From Gp6-AA40 sp035263125 (lineage in GTDB: Bacteria > Acidobacteriota > Vicinamibacteria > Vicinamibacterales > UBA2999): a DNA stretch of 64,000 nt. The notes under the pieces are model-generated. The model was given only the letters and a program-made list of their open reading frames with translations, had not been told where the DNA came from and ran no database searches. Location: the NCBI GenBank assembly GCA_035263125.1, contig DATFRP010000203.1:21757-85756 (forward strand), in the 5' to 3' direction. Below are positions 41,349 to 50,394 of the stretch, piece by piece; positions within the stretch are counted from its first letter, which is position 1; every line of letters starts with the position of its first letter. A program made the position numbers and the translations under genes.

Positions 41349-42562
41349 CCTCCATGAGACCCTTCAAAGACACGATCGCGCTCGAGGAGGCGCGCGCGAT
41401 CATCGATCGCGCGATCGAGCCGATCACGCGGGTCGAGCGTGTGGCGTTGTCTTCGGCCATCGGCCGGGTGCTCGCCGAGACGATCACCTCGAGCGCCGAC
41501 GTGCCGCCGTTCCCGCGGGCGGCAATGGACGGTTACGCGGTACGCGCTGAAGACACGGCTGGCGCAAGCCGCGTGAAACCGCGAACACTCACCTGTATCG
41601 AGAAGGTGTTCACGGGTCAGATCGCGGTGCACGCCGTCGGCCCGGGACAGTGCATCGAGATCGCCACCGGGGCACCAATGCCCACTGGTGCTGACGCGGT
41701 CGTGATGGTCGAGGACACCGTCAGCGATGCGACCAACGCTATTCGCATCGCCGCGCCGGTCACGCCGGCACAGAACATCGGACGGCAGGGCGCCGATATC
41801 CAGAAGGGCCAGACCGTGCTGAAGCCGGGGACGCCACTCAACGCGAGCCGGGTGGGCGCGCTCGCCGCGCTCGGTCTCACTGCCGTCGAGGTGTACGCCA
41901 AGCCGCGCGTCGCGATTCTGTCGACCGGCAACGAAATCATCGAGCCGGGACAGCCGCTCGGGCCTGGACAGATCTACGACATCAATCGCTTCACGGTGTC
42001 GGCGGTCGTCGTCGAGCACGGCGGCATCGCCGTGCCGTACAGAACTGCGGTCGACACGATCGACGATCTGTCGCGTGCCGTGGAGGAATGCCTCGAGCAG
42101 GACGTGCTCGTGTTCTCGGGCGGGAGCTCAGTCGGAGAGCGCGACCTGATCCTCGATGTCATCTCGGCAAAAGGTGAAGTGCTCTTTCACGGGGTGGCCG
42201 TGAAACCCGGGAAGCCGACGGCGCTCGGACGCATCCGCGGACACCTCGTCTTTGGCATGCCTGGGTATCCGACTTCGTGCCTCTCGAACGCGTACATCCT
42301 GCTCGCGCCCGCGCTCCGGCGGATTGCGCGGCTACCGGATCAGATCGTCCGGTCGCTCACGCTTCCTCTTGGGGCTCGTGTGATCTCTGCGCCCGGACGG
42401 CACCAGTTCTTTACGGTGCGCATCGAGTACGGTGCCGCCATGCCCGCCTTCAAGGCGTCTGGCGACATCACGAGCATGTCGCGCGCCGACGGGTACATCG
42501 AGATTCCGGCTGATGTCGACGTCGTCGAAGAAGGCACCGTCGTCGAGGTAAAACTGTTCTAG
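41345..42562 (+). CDS. moeA: Molybdopterin molybdenumtransferase
   Basis: This 405-residue MoeA inserts molybdenum into adenylated molybdopterin. Domain blocks are PPFPRAAMDGYAVRAEDT, IATGAPMPTGADAVVMVEDT, then VAILSTGNEIIEPGQPLG and FSGGSSVGERDLI in the MogA-like domain, followed by the C-terminal beta domain. It begins four bases inside the moaB stop. Molybdoenzymes served by this pair are not in the window. Confidence 0.93.
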   Translation: MTSMRPFKDTIALEEARAIIDRAIEPITRVERVALSSAIGRVLAETITSSADVPPFPRAAMDGYAVRAEDTAGASRVKPRTLTCIEKVFTGQIAVHAVGPGQCIEIATGAPMPTGADAVVMVEDTVSDATNAIRIAAPVTPAQNIGRQGADIQKGQTVLKPGTPLNASRVGALAALGLTAVEVYAKPRVAILSTGNEIIEPGQPLGPGQIYDINRFTVSAVVVEHGGIAVPYRTAVDTIDDLSRAVEECLEQDVLVFSGGSSVGERDLILDVISAKGEVLFHGVAVKPGKPTALGRIRGHLVFGMPGYPTSCLSNAYILLAPALRRIARLPDQIVRSLTLPLGARVISAPGRHQFFTVRIEYGAAMPAFKASGDITSMSRADGYIEIPADVDVVEEGTVVEVKLF

Positions 42563-42563
42563 G

Positions 42564-42572
42564 TGTTATAAT
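42564..42572 (+). promoter_or_regulatory. Extended -10 promoter for korA
   Basis: TGTTATAAT contains a perfect TATAAT hexamer with an upstream TGn, an extended -10 element. The -35 region (about 42544-42549) is poor, as is usual when an extended -10 exists. It overlaps the last bases after moeA and lies 77 bp before korA, so korAB probably has its own promoter. Confidence 0.5.
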
Positions 42573-42648
42573 TTCTTGATCGGTTCAACCAAACATCCGC
42601 AATCTTTTCTGCTAGTTATGTGGCTGAGCCCGGGAGAAGGTTCGAACA

Positions 42649-44484
42649 ATGTCCGTGACCGACGCCGCCGTCCAAGAAGCCGGCCCCCATCAACATACCG
42701 AGCGCATCGTTAACGATTTCGCCATACAGGTCGCCACCGTCAACGGGTCTGGCAGCCAGACCGCCAACCTGGTTCTCCTCCGATCGATCTTCCAGATGGG
42801 CGTGCCGGTCGCGGGGAAGAACATGTTCCCCTCGAACATCGCAGGACTTCCCACCTGGTACACGATCCGGGCCAGCGCGAACGGATACATCGGCCGCAAG
42901 AAAGAGGTCGACTTCCTGGTCGCGATGAACCCCGAGACCGCCAGGGAAGACGTGATGTCGCTGGCGCCGGGCGCGGCTGCAGTGTACGACGAGCCGCTCA
43001 AGCTCAACGAGCTCCGCACAGACCTCGTCTTCTACCCGGTTCCCTTCGACAAGCTGATGCAACCGATCACGCACGACGCCAAGCTGCGCCGGCTCGTGCG
43101 TAACATGGTCTATGACGGCGTGCTGTCGCGCCTGCTGTCGATCGAGATGGCGCAGATGGAGAAAGCGCTGCGTAAGCAGCTTGGCAAGAAGCAGAAGGCC
43201 ATCGACATGAACCTGGCCGCGCTCAAGGCCGGCTACGACTACGCCGACGCGAACCTCACGAAGCAGGATCCGTTCGTCGTGGCGCCGATGAACAAGACGC
43301 AGGGGATGATCCTCATCGAAGGCAACGCCGCAGCCGCGATCGGCTGCATGATGGCCGGCGTCACCTTCGTCGGGTGGTACCCGATCACGCCGTCCTCATC
43401 GCTCTGCGAATCGCTGATCGACTACCTGAAGAAATATCGGCGCGATCCGGAAACGGGCAAAACGACCTATGCGGTGATTCAGGCGGAAGACGAGCTCGCC
43501 GCCCTCGGGATGGTGCTCGGGGCGGGCTGGGTTGGCGCGCGGGCGATGACCTCGTCTGCGGGACCGGGGATATCGCTGATGGCCGAGTTCACCGGCCTCG
43601 GTTACTACGCTGAGATTCCTGCGGTTATCTTCGACGTGCAGCGTTGCGGGCCGTCGACGGGTCTGCCCACGAGAACAGGCCAGCAGGACATCCTGTCAGC
43701 GGCTGTTCTCTCGCACGGCGACACGAAGCACCCCCTCCTGATCCCGGCATCGGTGACAGAGTGCTACACGATGTCGATGGATTCGTTCGACATCGCCGAG
43801 CAGCTTCAGACACCCGTGTTCGTGATGACCGACCTCGATCTCGGCATGAACACCTGGATGGCCAGGCCGTTCGAGTACCCGACCAAGCCGCTCAATCGCG
43901 GCAAGCGGCTCGACGCCGAGCAGCTGAAGCGGATCGGCCAGTGGGGCCGTTACAAGGACGTGGACGGCGACGGCGTGCCGTACCGCACGGTGCCCGGTGA
44001 TGGCATGCCGGCGTACTTCACGCGCGGCTCTGGCCACAATGAGATGGCGCAGTACAGCGAGCGGGCCGAGGATTACTCGAAGAACCTCGCGCGTCTGGCG
44101 CGCAAGTTCGAGACCGCCCGGACGCTCGTGCCCAGGCCCGAGGTCGACGTGGTCGCCTCCGGCAAGGTGGGCCTCATCGCGTATGGGACGACGCACTGGG
44201 CGATCGTGGAATCACGCGACCAGCTGCGCAACGAGCATCGGCTCGACACGTCCTATCTGCGGCTGCGGGCGTACCCGTTCACACCGGAGGTCTTCGAGTT
44301 CATCGAACGGTGCGACCGGGTGTACGTCGTCGAGCAGAACCGCGACAGCCAGATGCTGTCGCTGCTCAGGATGGAATGCACGCCGCAGCAGATCGCCAAG
44401 CTGCGCGCCATCCCCCATTACGCCGGGCTTCCAATCGACGGGCGCACGGTGACGACCGAATTGATGAAACAAGAACGGGTTTAG
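42649..44484 (+). CDS. korA: 2-oxoacid:ferredoxin oxidoreductase, fused gamma-alpha subunit
   Basis: The 611-residue protein joins a gamma domain (about 20-200; VNGSGSQTANLVLLRSIFQM) to an alpha domain (about 215-600; EGNAAAAIGCMMAGVTFVG, WYPITPSSSLCESL, TSSAGPGISLMAEFTGLGYY). With korB it oxidatively decarboxylates a 2-oxoacid, most likely 2-oxoglutarate, to acyl-CoA, reducing ferredoxin. It is made without Fe-S motifs of its own; those are in korB. The palindrome doublet at 44486-44556 separates the two genes. An extended -10 promoter lies upstream. Confidence 0.9.
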   Translation: MSVTDAAVQEAGPHQHTERIVNDFAIQVATVNGSGSQTANLVLLRSIFQMGVPVAGKNMFPSNIAGLPTWYTIRASANGYIGRKKEVDFLVAMNPETAREDVMSLAPGAAAVYDEPLKLNELRTDLVFYPVPFDKLMQPITHDAKLRRLVRNMVYDGVLSRLLSIEMAQMEKALRKQLGKKQKAIDMNLAALKAGYDYADANLTKQDPFVVAPMNKTQGMILIEGNAAAAIGCMMAGVTFVGWYPITPSSSLCESLIDYLKKYRRDPETGKTTYAVIQAEDELAALGMVLGAGWVGARAMTSSAGPGISLMAEFTGLGYYAEIPAVIFDVQRCGPSTGLPTRTGQQDILSAAVLSHGDTKHPLLIPASVTECYTMSMDSFDIAEQLQTPVFVMTDLDLGMNTWMARPFEYPTKPLNRGKRLDAEQLKRIGQWGRYKDVDGDGVPYRTVPGDGMPAYFTRGSGHNEMAQYSERAEDYSKNLARLARKFETARTLVPRPEVDVVASGKVGLIAYGTTHWAIVESRDQLRNEHRLDTSYLRLRAYPFTPEVFEFIERCDRVYVVEQNRDSQMLSLLRMECTPQQIAKLRAIPHYAGLPIDGRTVTTELMKQERV

Positions 44485-44485
44485 C

Positions 44486-44556
44486 GCGGGCTGAAGCCCG
44501 CACGCTACGAGCGACGACACGTAGCGACTTCGTAGAGCGCGGGCTCGAGCCCGCGC
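44486..44556. repeat. Palindromic repeat doublet between korA and korB
   Basis: First unit GCGGGCTGAAGCCCGC (44486-44501) is followed by ACGCTAC. Second unit is the perfect 20-bp palindrome GCGCGGGCTCGAGCCCGCGC (44537-44556), preceded by CGTAGA. The units face each other, like a BIME pair. They lie inside a two-gene operon and could form hairpins that adjust korB level or mRNA stability. Confidence 0.75.
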
Positions 44557-44570
44557 GAGGACAACCACGA

Positions 44571-45611
44571 ATGGCGACTCCAACGGCACCGGGAAAGAAG
44601 ATCAATCGGATCGGGCTCGAGCCCGTGGCGTATCGCGGCAGCAAGACGACCCTCTGCGCCGGATGCGGACACAACGCGATCACCGAGCGCATCATCGACT
44701 CGTTCTACGAGATGGGCGTCGATCCCACTCAGGTCGTCAAGCTTTCCGGTATCGGCTGCTCGAGCAAGAGCCCTGCGTATTTCCTCAACCAGGCGCACGG
44801 CTTCAACTCGGTGCACGGCCGCATGCCGTCGGTCGCGACCGGTGCCGTCGTCTCGAACCGCAAGATGATCGCGATCGGCGTGAGCGGCGACGGCGATACC
44901 GGAGCGATCGGCATCGGGCAGTTCGTCCATCTCATGCGGCGCAACCTCCCGATGATCTACATCATCGAAGACAACGGCTGCTACGGACTGACCAAGGGCC
45001 AGTTCTCACCGACAGCCGATCTCGGTTCCACGCTCAAGACCGGCGTGGTCAACGATCTGCCGCCGATCGACACCTGCATCCTCGCCATCGAGCTGGGCGC
45101 CTCGTTCGTCGCGCGGTCGTTTTCGGGCGATCCGAAGCAGCTGAAGTCGATCCTCAAGGCCGCGCTCAGCCATCGCGGCACCTGCATGATCGACGTCCTC
45201 TCGCCGTGTGTGACCTTCAACGATCACGACGGATCGACCAAGAGCTATTCGTATGCGAAGGACCACGAGGAGCCGCTCGGCGACGTGAGCTTCGTGCCCT
45301 ACTTCGACGACATCAACGTCGACTACGACGCCGGCACCACCACAGCGGTTACGTTGCACAACGGATCGAAGCTGCTGCTCACGAAAATTGCCGAGAACTA
45401 CAACCCGATGGACAAAGTCAGCGCGTTGCGGCTCCTGCGCGACACATCGGCCAGAGGCGAGTTCGCCACCGGAATTCTGTATCTGGAGCCGGACAAGCAG
45501 GACTTCATCGAGCTGCTCGGGCTCGTCGACGAGCCGCTGGCGACGCTCGACGTGTCGAAAACACGGCCGGGACGCGCTGCGCTCGATGAGATTATGGAGA
45601 GCTTTCGGTAG
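44571..45611 (+). CDS. korB: 2-oxoacid:ferredoxin oxidoreductase, beta subunit
   Basis: The 346-residue protein binds thiamine pyrophosphate and one [4Fe-4S] cluster. Cysteines lie in TTLCAGCGHNAI, GIGCSSKSPAYF and LSPCVTFNDHDG. The TPP motif GDGDTGAIGIGQF and the EDNGCYGLTKGQ stretch are diagnostic. Its ATG comes 14 bp after the second palindrome, and I prefer this start because the upstream frame is repeat-derived. It partners korA; the pair feeds ferredoxin that complex I could use. Confidence 0.92.
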   Translation: MATPTAPGKKINRIGLEPVAYRGSKTTLCAGCGHNAITERIIDSFYEMGVDPTQVVKLSGIGCSSKSPAYFLNQAHGFNSVHGRMPSVATGAVVSNRKMIAIGVSGDGDTGAIGIGQFVHLMRRNLPMIYIIEDNGCYGLTKGQFSPTADLGSTLKTGVVNDLPPIDTCILAIELGASFVARSFSGDPKQLKSILKAALSHRGTCMIDVLSPCVTFNDHDGSTKSYSYAKDHEEPLGDVSFVPYFDDINVDYDAGTTTAVTLHNGSKLLLTKIAENYNPMDKVSALRLLRDTSARGEFATGILYLEPDKQDFIELLGLVDEPLATLDVSKTRPGRAALDEIMESFR

Positions 45612-45668
45612 GCTCCTGGCTCTGGCTTTCGGCTGCGGACCGGAGTCTAGAGCCCAAACCCGGAGCCT
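45610..45668. repeat. Imperfect palindromic spacer after korB
   Basis: AGGCTCC (45610-45616) pairs with GGAGCCT (45662-45668), and GGCTCT (45618) with AGAGCC (45649). This long-loop hairpin ends about 18 bp before nuoA. It may weaken read-through from korAB into the nuo operon or mark a repeat. Confidence 0.5.
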
Positions 45669-45685
45669 GGGATAGTATTGGCGCG

Positions 45686-46039
45686 GTGAGCAGTTACGGG
45701 CCGGTCGCGATTTATTTCGGTTTCATCCTGGCCTTTGCTTTGGTCTCGCTCGGGATGGCATGGGTGCTCAGTCCCAGGCGTCCTTTTGCGGCCAAGGTAG
45801 AGAACTACGAATGCGGCGCCGAGCCCATCGGCCCCGCCTGGGTGCAGTTTCCCGTCGGGTTCTATCTCGTGGCGCTCGTCTTCATCATCTTCGACGCGCT
45901 GGCCATCTTCCTCTTCCCCTGGGTGCTCGTCGTCCGCGGACTCGGCCGCTGGGGTATTCTCTCGATGCTCATGTTCCTGGCGATCATCTCGCTGGGGTGG
46001 GTCTACGCGTACCGGGAGCGCATCCTCGAGTGGAAATAA
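45686..46039 (+). CDS. nuoA: NADH-quinone oxidoreductase subunit A
   Basis: The 117-residue membrane subunit has three helices. The conserved loop ENYECGAEPIG contains the NuoA cysteine that lines the quinone/ion junction. It starts with GTG (AGC AGT TAC follows) and heads an eleven-gene operon with almost no spacers. It overlaps nuoB by 10 bp. It is part of the membrane arm. Confidence 0.93.
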   Translation: MSSYGPVAIYFGFILAFALVSLGMAWVLSPRRPFAAKVENYECGAEPIGPAWVQFPVGFYLVALVFIIFDALAIFLFPWVLVVRGLGRWGILSMLMFLAIISLGWVYAYRERILEWK

Positions 46040-46668
46040 AGCCCCCAATCCCTCAGGTCCCAGCCCCCATCTGGAGAAACATCAAGGATCTTCAGGAGTG
46101 GGAGCAGCTTCATCAACGACGGCCGGAGGACGACAAGCACTCGTCGCTCTTCGAGTCGCTCACGGAAGGCATTCACAGCTTTCCGGGCGGCTTCGTCGTC
46201 ACGACGGTGGCCGACTCGTTTCTCAACTGGGCGCGGAAGTCGTCGGTCTGGCCGGTGACCTTCGGGCTGGCCTGCTGCGCGATTGAGATGATGGCCACCT
46301 TCGCGAGCCGGTTCGACGTCGAGCGCCTCGGGATGGTGCCCTGGGCGTCGCCCCGACATTCCGATCTCATGGTCGTCTCCGGCACCGTGACGATCAAGAT
46401 GGCGCCGATGCTCGAGCGGATCTACGACCAGATGCCGGACCCCAAGTGGGCCGTTTCGATGGGCTCGTGCGCCAACTCGGGCGGACCGTTCCGCCACGGC
46501 TATCACGTCGTCAAAGGCGTGGACCGGGTCATTCCGGTCGATGTCTACGTGCCGGGATGCCCGCCGCCACCGGAGAGCCTGCTGAACGGGCTCCTGCTGT
46601 TGCAGGACCAGATCGCGCATTTCAAACGGACCGGCAAGCGAGCCGCCCCCAACCCCAAAGTCGACTGA
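46030..46668 (+). CDS. nuoB: NADH-quinone oxidoreductase subunit B
   Basis: The 212-residue subunit holds the N2 cluster, ligated by Cys82, Cys83 (LACCAIEMM), Cys147 (GSCANSGG) and Cys177 (PGCPPPPE). It is the last Fe-S centre before quinone. The likely start is GTG at 46030, overlapping nuoA; no ATG occurs before the conserved core. The N-terminal 35 residues (IPQVPAPIWRNIK) are longer than average. Confidence 0.92.
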   Translation: MEIKPPIPQVPAPIWRNIKDLQEWEQLHQRRPEDDKHSSLFESLTEGIHSFPGGFVVTTVADSFLNWARKSSVWPVTFGLACCAIEMMATFASRFDVERLGMVPWASPRHSDLMVVSGTVTIKMAPMLERIYDQMPDPKWAVSMGSCANSGGPFRHGYHVVKGVDRVIPVDVYVPGCPPPPESLLNGLLLLQDQIAHFKRTGKRAAPNPKVD

Positions 46669-46672
46669 GACA

Positions 46673-47125
46673 GTGACGCGAGAACAGGCGAGAACGTTGA
46701 TCGGTGAACGCTACTCGGGCGCGCAGGTCGAGGGCGACACGCCGCTCGTGGTGACGCTGCCCGTCGATCAGTGGCTGTCGTTCGCGCAGTTCGCCAAGAC
46801 GACGCTCGGGTGCCGCTTTTTCTCGTTCTCCTCGGCAGTCGACTGGAAGGAGCAGGGCCTCGAGGTCGTCGCGCGCATCGACAACCTGAATGACGGCGTA
46901 TCGGTGACGATGAAAACGCGGCTCGGCCCCGGAGTGTCTACGTGTCCATCGCTCGTGCCGGTGTATCGCGGCGCCGACTGGATGGAACGCGAGTGCTACG
47001 ACATGTTCGGTATCCACTTCGAAGGCCATCCTGATTTGCGGCGCATCCTGCTTGGCGACGATTGGGAAGGGCATCCGCTTCTGAAGTCTTACGCGGTCGA
47101 CACGCCGCATCCCCCCTATCGCTAA
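46673..47125 (+). CDS. nuoC: NADH-quinone oxidoreductase subunit C
   Basis: The 150-residue peripheral-arm subunit carries the family block WMERECYDMFGIHFEGHPDLRR-type signature followed by ILLGDDWEGHPL. The GTG start is 5 bp after nuoB, and its TAA shares an A with the nuoD ATG. It is not fused to nuoD, unlike in E. coli. Confidence 0.93.
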   Translation: MTREQARTLIGERYSGAQVEGDTPLVVTLPVDQWLSFAQFAKTTLGCRFFSFSSAVDWKEQGLEVVARIDNLNDGVSVTMKTRLGPGVSTCPSLVPVYRGADWMERECYDMFGIHFEGHPDLRRILLGDDWEGHPLLKSYAVDTPHPPYR

Positions 47126-48288
47126 TGCTGGAAACCGCCAAGACTTCCCGCGTCGAGTTCGACTATTCCGGCGGCGAGCGCCTCATGATGAACATGGGGC
47201 CGCAGCACCCCTCGGCGCACGGCGTATTCCGCGCGATTCTGACGCTCGAGGGGGAGACGATCGCCGGTGTCGACGCGGTGATCGGATATCTGCATCGCTG
47301 CCACGAGAAGCTGTCCGAGACGCTGACCTACGCGCAGTACCCGTCGATCGCATCGAAGACCGATTACGTGGCGGCGATGACGAGCGAGTTCGCGTACGTC
47401 CTCGCGGCTGAGCAGATTGGGAAGATCGAGGTTCCGAAGCGCGCGCAGTATCTGCGCGTGATCATGGCGGAACTGCAGCGCGTCGCCTCGCACCTGTTGT
47501 GGCTGGGGACGTGGTGCATGGACATGGGCGGCGCCCTCGGCGGCGGCGCCACGGTGTTCCTCTACTGCATCCGCGAACGGGAGATGATTCTCGACCTGTT
47601 CGAGATGCTCGTCGGCGCGCGACTGCTCTACGGGTTCTATCAGGTCGGCGGCACGCGCTACGACATCCCCGAAGGCTGGGAACGGAAGTGCCGCGAGACG
47701 ATCGATTTCATCGATCAACGGATTGGCGAGTACGACGCCCTGCTCGAAGACAACCCTTTCTTCTTTGCCCGTGCGAAGGGAGTCGGCGTCATCAGCAGGG
47801 AACTGGCCGAAGACGTGGGCATCGCCGGTCCGCTGCTGCGCGGGTCGGGGATCGCCTTCGATCTCCGTCGCGCGGCGCCCTACTCCTCGTATGAGGATTT
47901 CACGTTCAACGTCCCGGTCGAGACCGCCGGAGATTGCTTCGCGCGGTACCGGGTGCGGATGGTCGAGTTCCGCGAGTCGATCAAGATTGTCCGTCAGGTG
48001 CTCGATCGGCTGCCGCCCGGTCCGATCTCGTCGCGCCCGGGTCTGAAGTCGGTGGCGCAGATTCGCATCCCCAAGGGCGAGGCGTACGCGCGCGTCGAGG
48101 GGCCGCGTGGCGAAGTCGGCTGCTACCTGGTGGCCGACGGCAGCGCGAAACCCTATCGCATGAAGTGGCGTGGCGCGTCGTTCTCGAATCTGTCCGTGCT
48201 GCCCCACATCATCCCGGGCCACAAAGTCGCCGACGTCGTGGCGATCATGGGTTCGGTCGATCCGGTCTTTGGTGAGGTGGATCGATGA
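47125..48288 (+). CDS. nuoD: NADH-quinone oxidoreductase subunit D
   Basis: The 387-residue subunit lies beside NuoB and forms the quinone pocket. NMGPQHPSAHGVFR and GYLHRCHEKL hold the histidine region, and IPKGEAYARVEGPRGEVGCY is near the C-terminus. The start is the ATG overlapping nuoC's stop by one base. Confidence 0.94.
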   Translation: MLETAKTSRVEFDYSGGERLMMNMGPQHPSAHGVFRAILTLEGETIAGVDAVIGYLHRCHEKLSETLTYAQYPSIASKTDYVAAMTSEFAYVLAAEQIGKIEVPKRAQYLRVIMAELQRVASHLLWLGTWCMDMGGALGGGATVFLYCIREREMILDLFEMLVGARLLYGFYQVGGTRYDIPEGWERKCRETIDFIDQRIGEYDALLEDNPFFFARAKGVGVISRELAEDVGIAGPLLRGSGIAFDLRRAAPYSSYEDFTFNVPVETAGDCFARYRVRMVEFRESIKIVRQVLDRLPPGPISSRPGLKSVAQIRIPKGEAYARVEGPRGEVGCYLVADGSAKPYRMKWRGASFSNLSVLPHIIPGHKVADVVAIMGSVDPVFGEVDR

Positions 48289-49271
48289 CGGCAGCGCTGC
48301 CTTCGTGGCTGGTCGCGCTCATCGGGCCGTTCATCGTGCTCAACGCCGTGATCGGCATGGTGACGTACGTGACGCTGCTCGAGCGGAAGTTCGCGGCGCG
48401 GATGCAGTCGCGCATCGGTCCGTATCGCGTGGGTCCACACGGGTTGCTGCAGCCGATCGCCGACGCGCTGAAGCTGATGATGAAGGAAGACATCGTCCCG
48501 CGCACAGCGGATCGACGTGTCTACAACCTCGCGCCGATCGTGTTCCTCATCCCGTGCATGCTGATCTTCGCGACGATTCCGTTCGCGCCGGGGCTCGGCG
48601 TCGCTGATCTCAATATCGGCATCCTGTTCTTCCTCGCGGTGTCGTCGATGGAGATCGTCGGCCTCTTCATGGCCGGCTGGGGATCGAACAACAAGTACGC
48701 GCTGCTCTCGGCGATGCGCGCGGTGAATCAGATCATCTCGTATGACCTGCCCTTCATCTTCGCGGCGCTCGTGCCGGTGCTGCTCGCCGGGTCGCTGAAG
48801 TTGTCGGACATCGCGTCGGCGCAGGCAGGACTCTGGTTCGCCTTCTATCCCGTCATCGGGCAGCTGGCGTTCGTCTTCTTCATCGTGTCGACGCTGGCGG
48901 CGGAGAACCGCGTGCCCTTCGACATCCTGGAGGCCGAATCGGAGCTCGTCGCGGGATTCCGCGTCGAGTATTCCGGAATGAAGTTCGCGCTGATTCAGCT
49001 TGGCGAGTACGCGCACATCATCGGGTCGTCATTCCTGGGGGCCGTGCTCTTCCTCGGCGCGTGGGCCGGTCCTGGACCGGAGTGGCTCGGGCCGCTCTGG
49101 CTCCTGTTGAAGGCGATGTTCCTGTTCCTGCTGATTACCTGGGTGCGCTGGAGCTTCGTGCGCATCCGCGTCGATCAGATCCTGACGCTGTCGTGGAAAG
49201 TGCTGATGCCGGCGACGCTGCTGCTGTTGATCAGCACGGCGATCGTCGTGGTGTGGAGGGCCGGTGTCTAA
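48285..49271 (+). CDS. nuoH: NADH-quinone oxidoreductase subunit H
   Basis: The 328-residue subunit has about eight membrane helices and links the quinone site to the membrane arm. Diagnostic blocks are QSRIGPYRVGPHGLLQPIAD, AENRVPFDILEAESELVAGF and EYSGMKFALIQLGEY. It starts in an ATGA overlap with nuoD. Confidence 0.94.
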   Translation: MTAALPSWLVALIGPFIVLNAVIGMVTYVTLLERKFAARMQSRIGPYRVGPHGLLQPIADALKLMMKEDIVPRTADRRVYNLAPIVFLIPCMLIFATIPFAPGLGVADLNIGILFFLAVSSMEIVGLFMAGWGSNNKYALLSAMRAVNQIISYDLPFIFAALVPVLLAGSLKLSDIASAQAGLWFAFYPVIGQLAFVFFIVSTLAAENRVPFDILEAESELVAGFRVEYSGMKFALIQLGEYAHIIGSSFLGAVLFLGAWAGPGPEWLGPLWLLLKAMFLFLLITWVRWSFVRIRVDQILTLSWKVLMPATLLLLISTAIVVVWRAGV

Positions 49272-49321
49272 CGCCACGCTCCCCACTCGCCCCATCAATC
49301 CCACCAGCCCCACCAGCCCCG

Positions 49322-49346
49322 GCGGGTCCGAAAGGACCCGCGCTAC
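49322..49346. repeat. GC-rich palindromic repeat between nuoH and nuoI
   Basis: GCGGGTCC, loop GAAA, GGACCCGC, then GCTAC. It falls in the 115-bp spacer between nuoH and the preferred nuoI start, next to CCCACCAGCCCCACCAGCCCC repeats. If nuoI began at its first GTG (49264), the palindrome would be translated. Confidence 0.65.
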
Positions 49347-49386
49347 AGGTACGACCCCCACTCGCGCAGCAAGCCCAACCAACCCT

Positions 49387-49902
49387 GTGACGATCGTACG
49401 CGCGGTCGCCAAGGCGATGTGGGTGACGCTTGTGAATCTGTTCAGGAAACCGATTACGGTGCACTACCCGGACCAGGAGCGCACGTACCCGGATCGGTAT
49501 CGCGGACTGCTCGCGCTCGTCTACGAGAAGGACACGGGCGAGGAAGCGTGCATCGGCTGCCGTCTGTGTGAGTACGTCTGCCCGCCGGCGGTCATCAAAG
49601 TGGAGATGCTCAAGAGCGAGAAGCGGAACTACGCGAAGAGCTTCTCGCTCGAGCTCTACGCCTGCGAATTCTGCGAGCTGTGCGTCCAGGTCTGCCCGAC
49701 CGACGCCATCGTCATGATGAAGTCGTTCGATCTGGCGACCGCTGATCGGCGCGAGATGCTGCTCGACAAGGATCGCCTGCATGCGATCGGCCTGCAGTAT
49801 CAGCAGTCGTGGGCGACCGGCAATCTGCTGCGGGCCATGCAGGGGCCGCCGAAGATGGCGCGCGCCGAAGAGCACGCCAAGCCCGCCGGGAGCGACGCGT
49901 GA
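49387..49902 (+). CDS. nuoI: NADH-quinone oxidoreductase subunit I
   Basis: The 171-residue subunit holds clusters N6a and N6b, with CIGCRLCEYVCP (from Cys55) and CEFCELCVQVCP (from Cys93). I place the start at GTG 49387 (TIVRAVAKAMWVTLVN follows), which matches the family. The frame stays open to a GTG at 49264 overlapping nuoH, but that segment (PTSPTSPGGSERTRATG) only translates the repeat-bearing spacer. It would pass electrons from ferredoxin or another donor to NuoB when NuoEFG are missing. Confidence 0.85.
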   Translation: MTIVRAVAKAMWVTLVNLFRKPITVHYPDQERTYPDRYRGLLALVYEKDTGEEACIGCRLCEYVCPPAVIKVEMLKSEKRNYAKSFSLELYACEFCELCVQVCPTDAIVMMKSFDLATADRREMLLDKDRLHAIGLQYQQSWATGNLLRAMQGPPKMARAEEHAKPAGSDA

Positions 49903-50390
49903 TGGAACCGCTGGCCTTCTGGAGCCTTGCCGTGATTCTCGTCGGGTCGGCACTCGCAGTCGTCCTGACCAAGAACCTGTTCCATGCGGTGTTGTGGCTG
50001 GCCCTCGCGTTGACCGGCACGGCCGGCGTTTTTCTGCTGCTCGATGCCGAATTCCTCGCCGCGGTGCAGCTGCTGCTCTACGCCGGCGGCGTCATCACGA
50101 TCGTCGTCTTTGCGATCGTGGTGACCGAGCGACTCATCGGAGAGCGGCTGACGCAGACCACCCGGAATCTCGCGGGCGGCGCAGTCGTGTCCGCTGCGAT
50201 CCTGTTTTACATCGTGCGGGCAATCGGGCTGCGACCCCTGGCGATGACGAGGCCGCCGATCGAAGGCGATGTGACGCGACTGGTCGGCGAGAGCATCCTG
50301 ACCACCTTCGTGCTGCCGTTCGAACTGCTCGGCGTACTGATGCTGGCGGCCATGCTTGGCGCGATGTATTTTGCGCGCCCCGAGGACTGA
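49902..50390 (+). CDS. nuoJ: NADH-quinone oxidoreductase subunit J
   Basis: The 162-residue membrane subunit has about five helices, including NLFHAVLWLALALTGTAGVF and LLYAGGVITIVVFAIVV, which contain the family's flexible pi-bulge region. The ATG overlaps the nuoI stop (TGATG). Spacing to nuoK is 4 bp. Confidence 0.93.
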   Translation: MEPLAFWSLAVILVGSALAVVLTKNLFHAVLWLALALTGTAGVFLLLDAEFLAAVQLLLYAGGVITIVVFAIVVTERLIGERLTQTTRNLAGGAVVSAAILFYIVRAIGLRPLAMTRPPIEGDVTRLVGESILTTFVLPFELLGVLMLAAMLGAMYFARPED

Positions 50391-50394
50391 CGCC

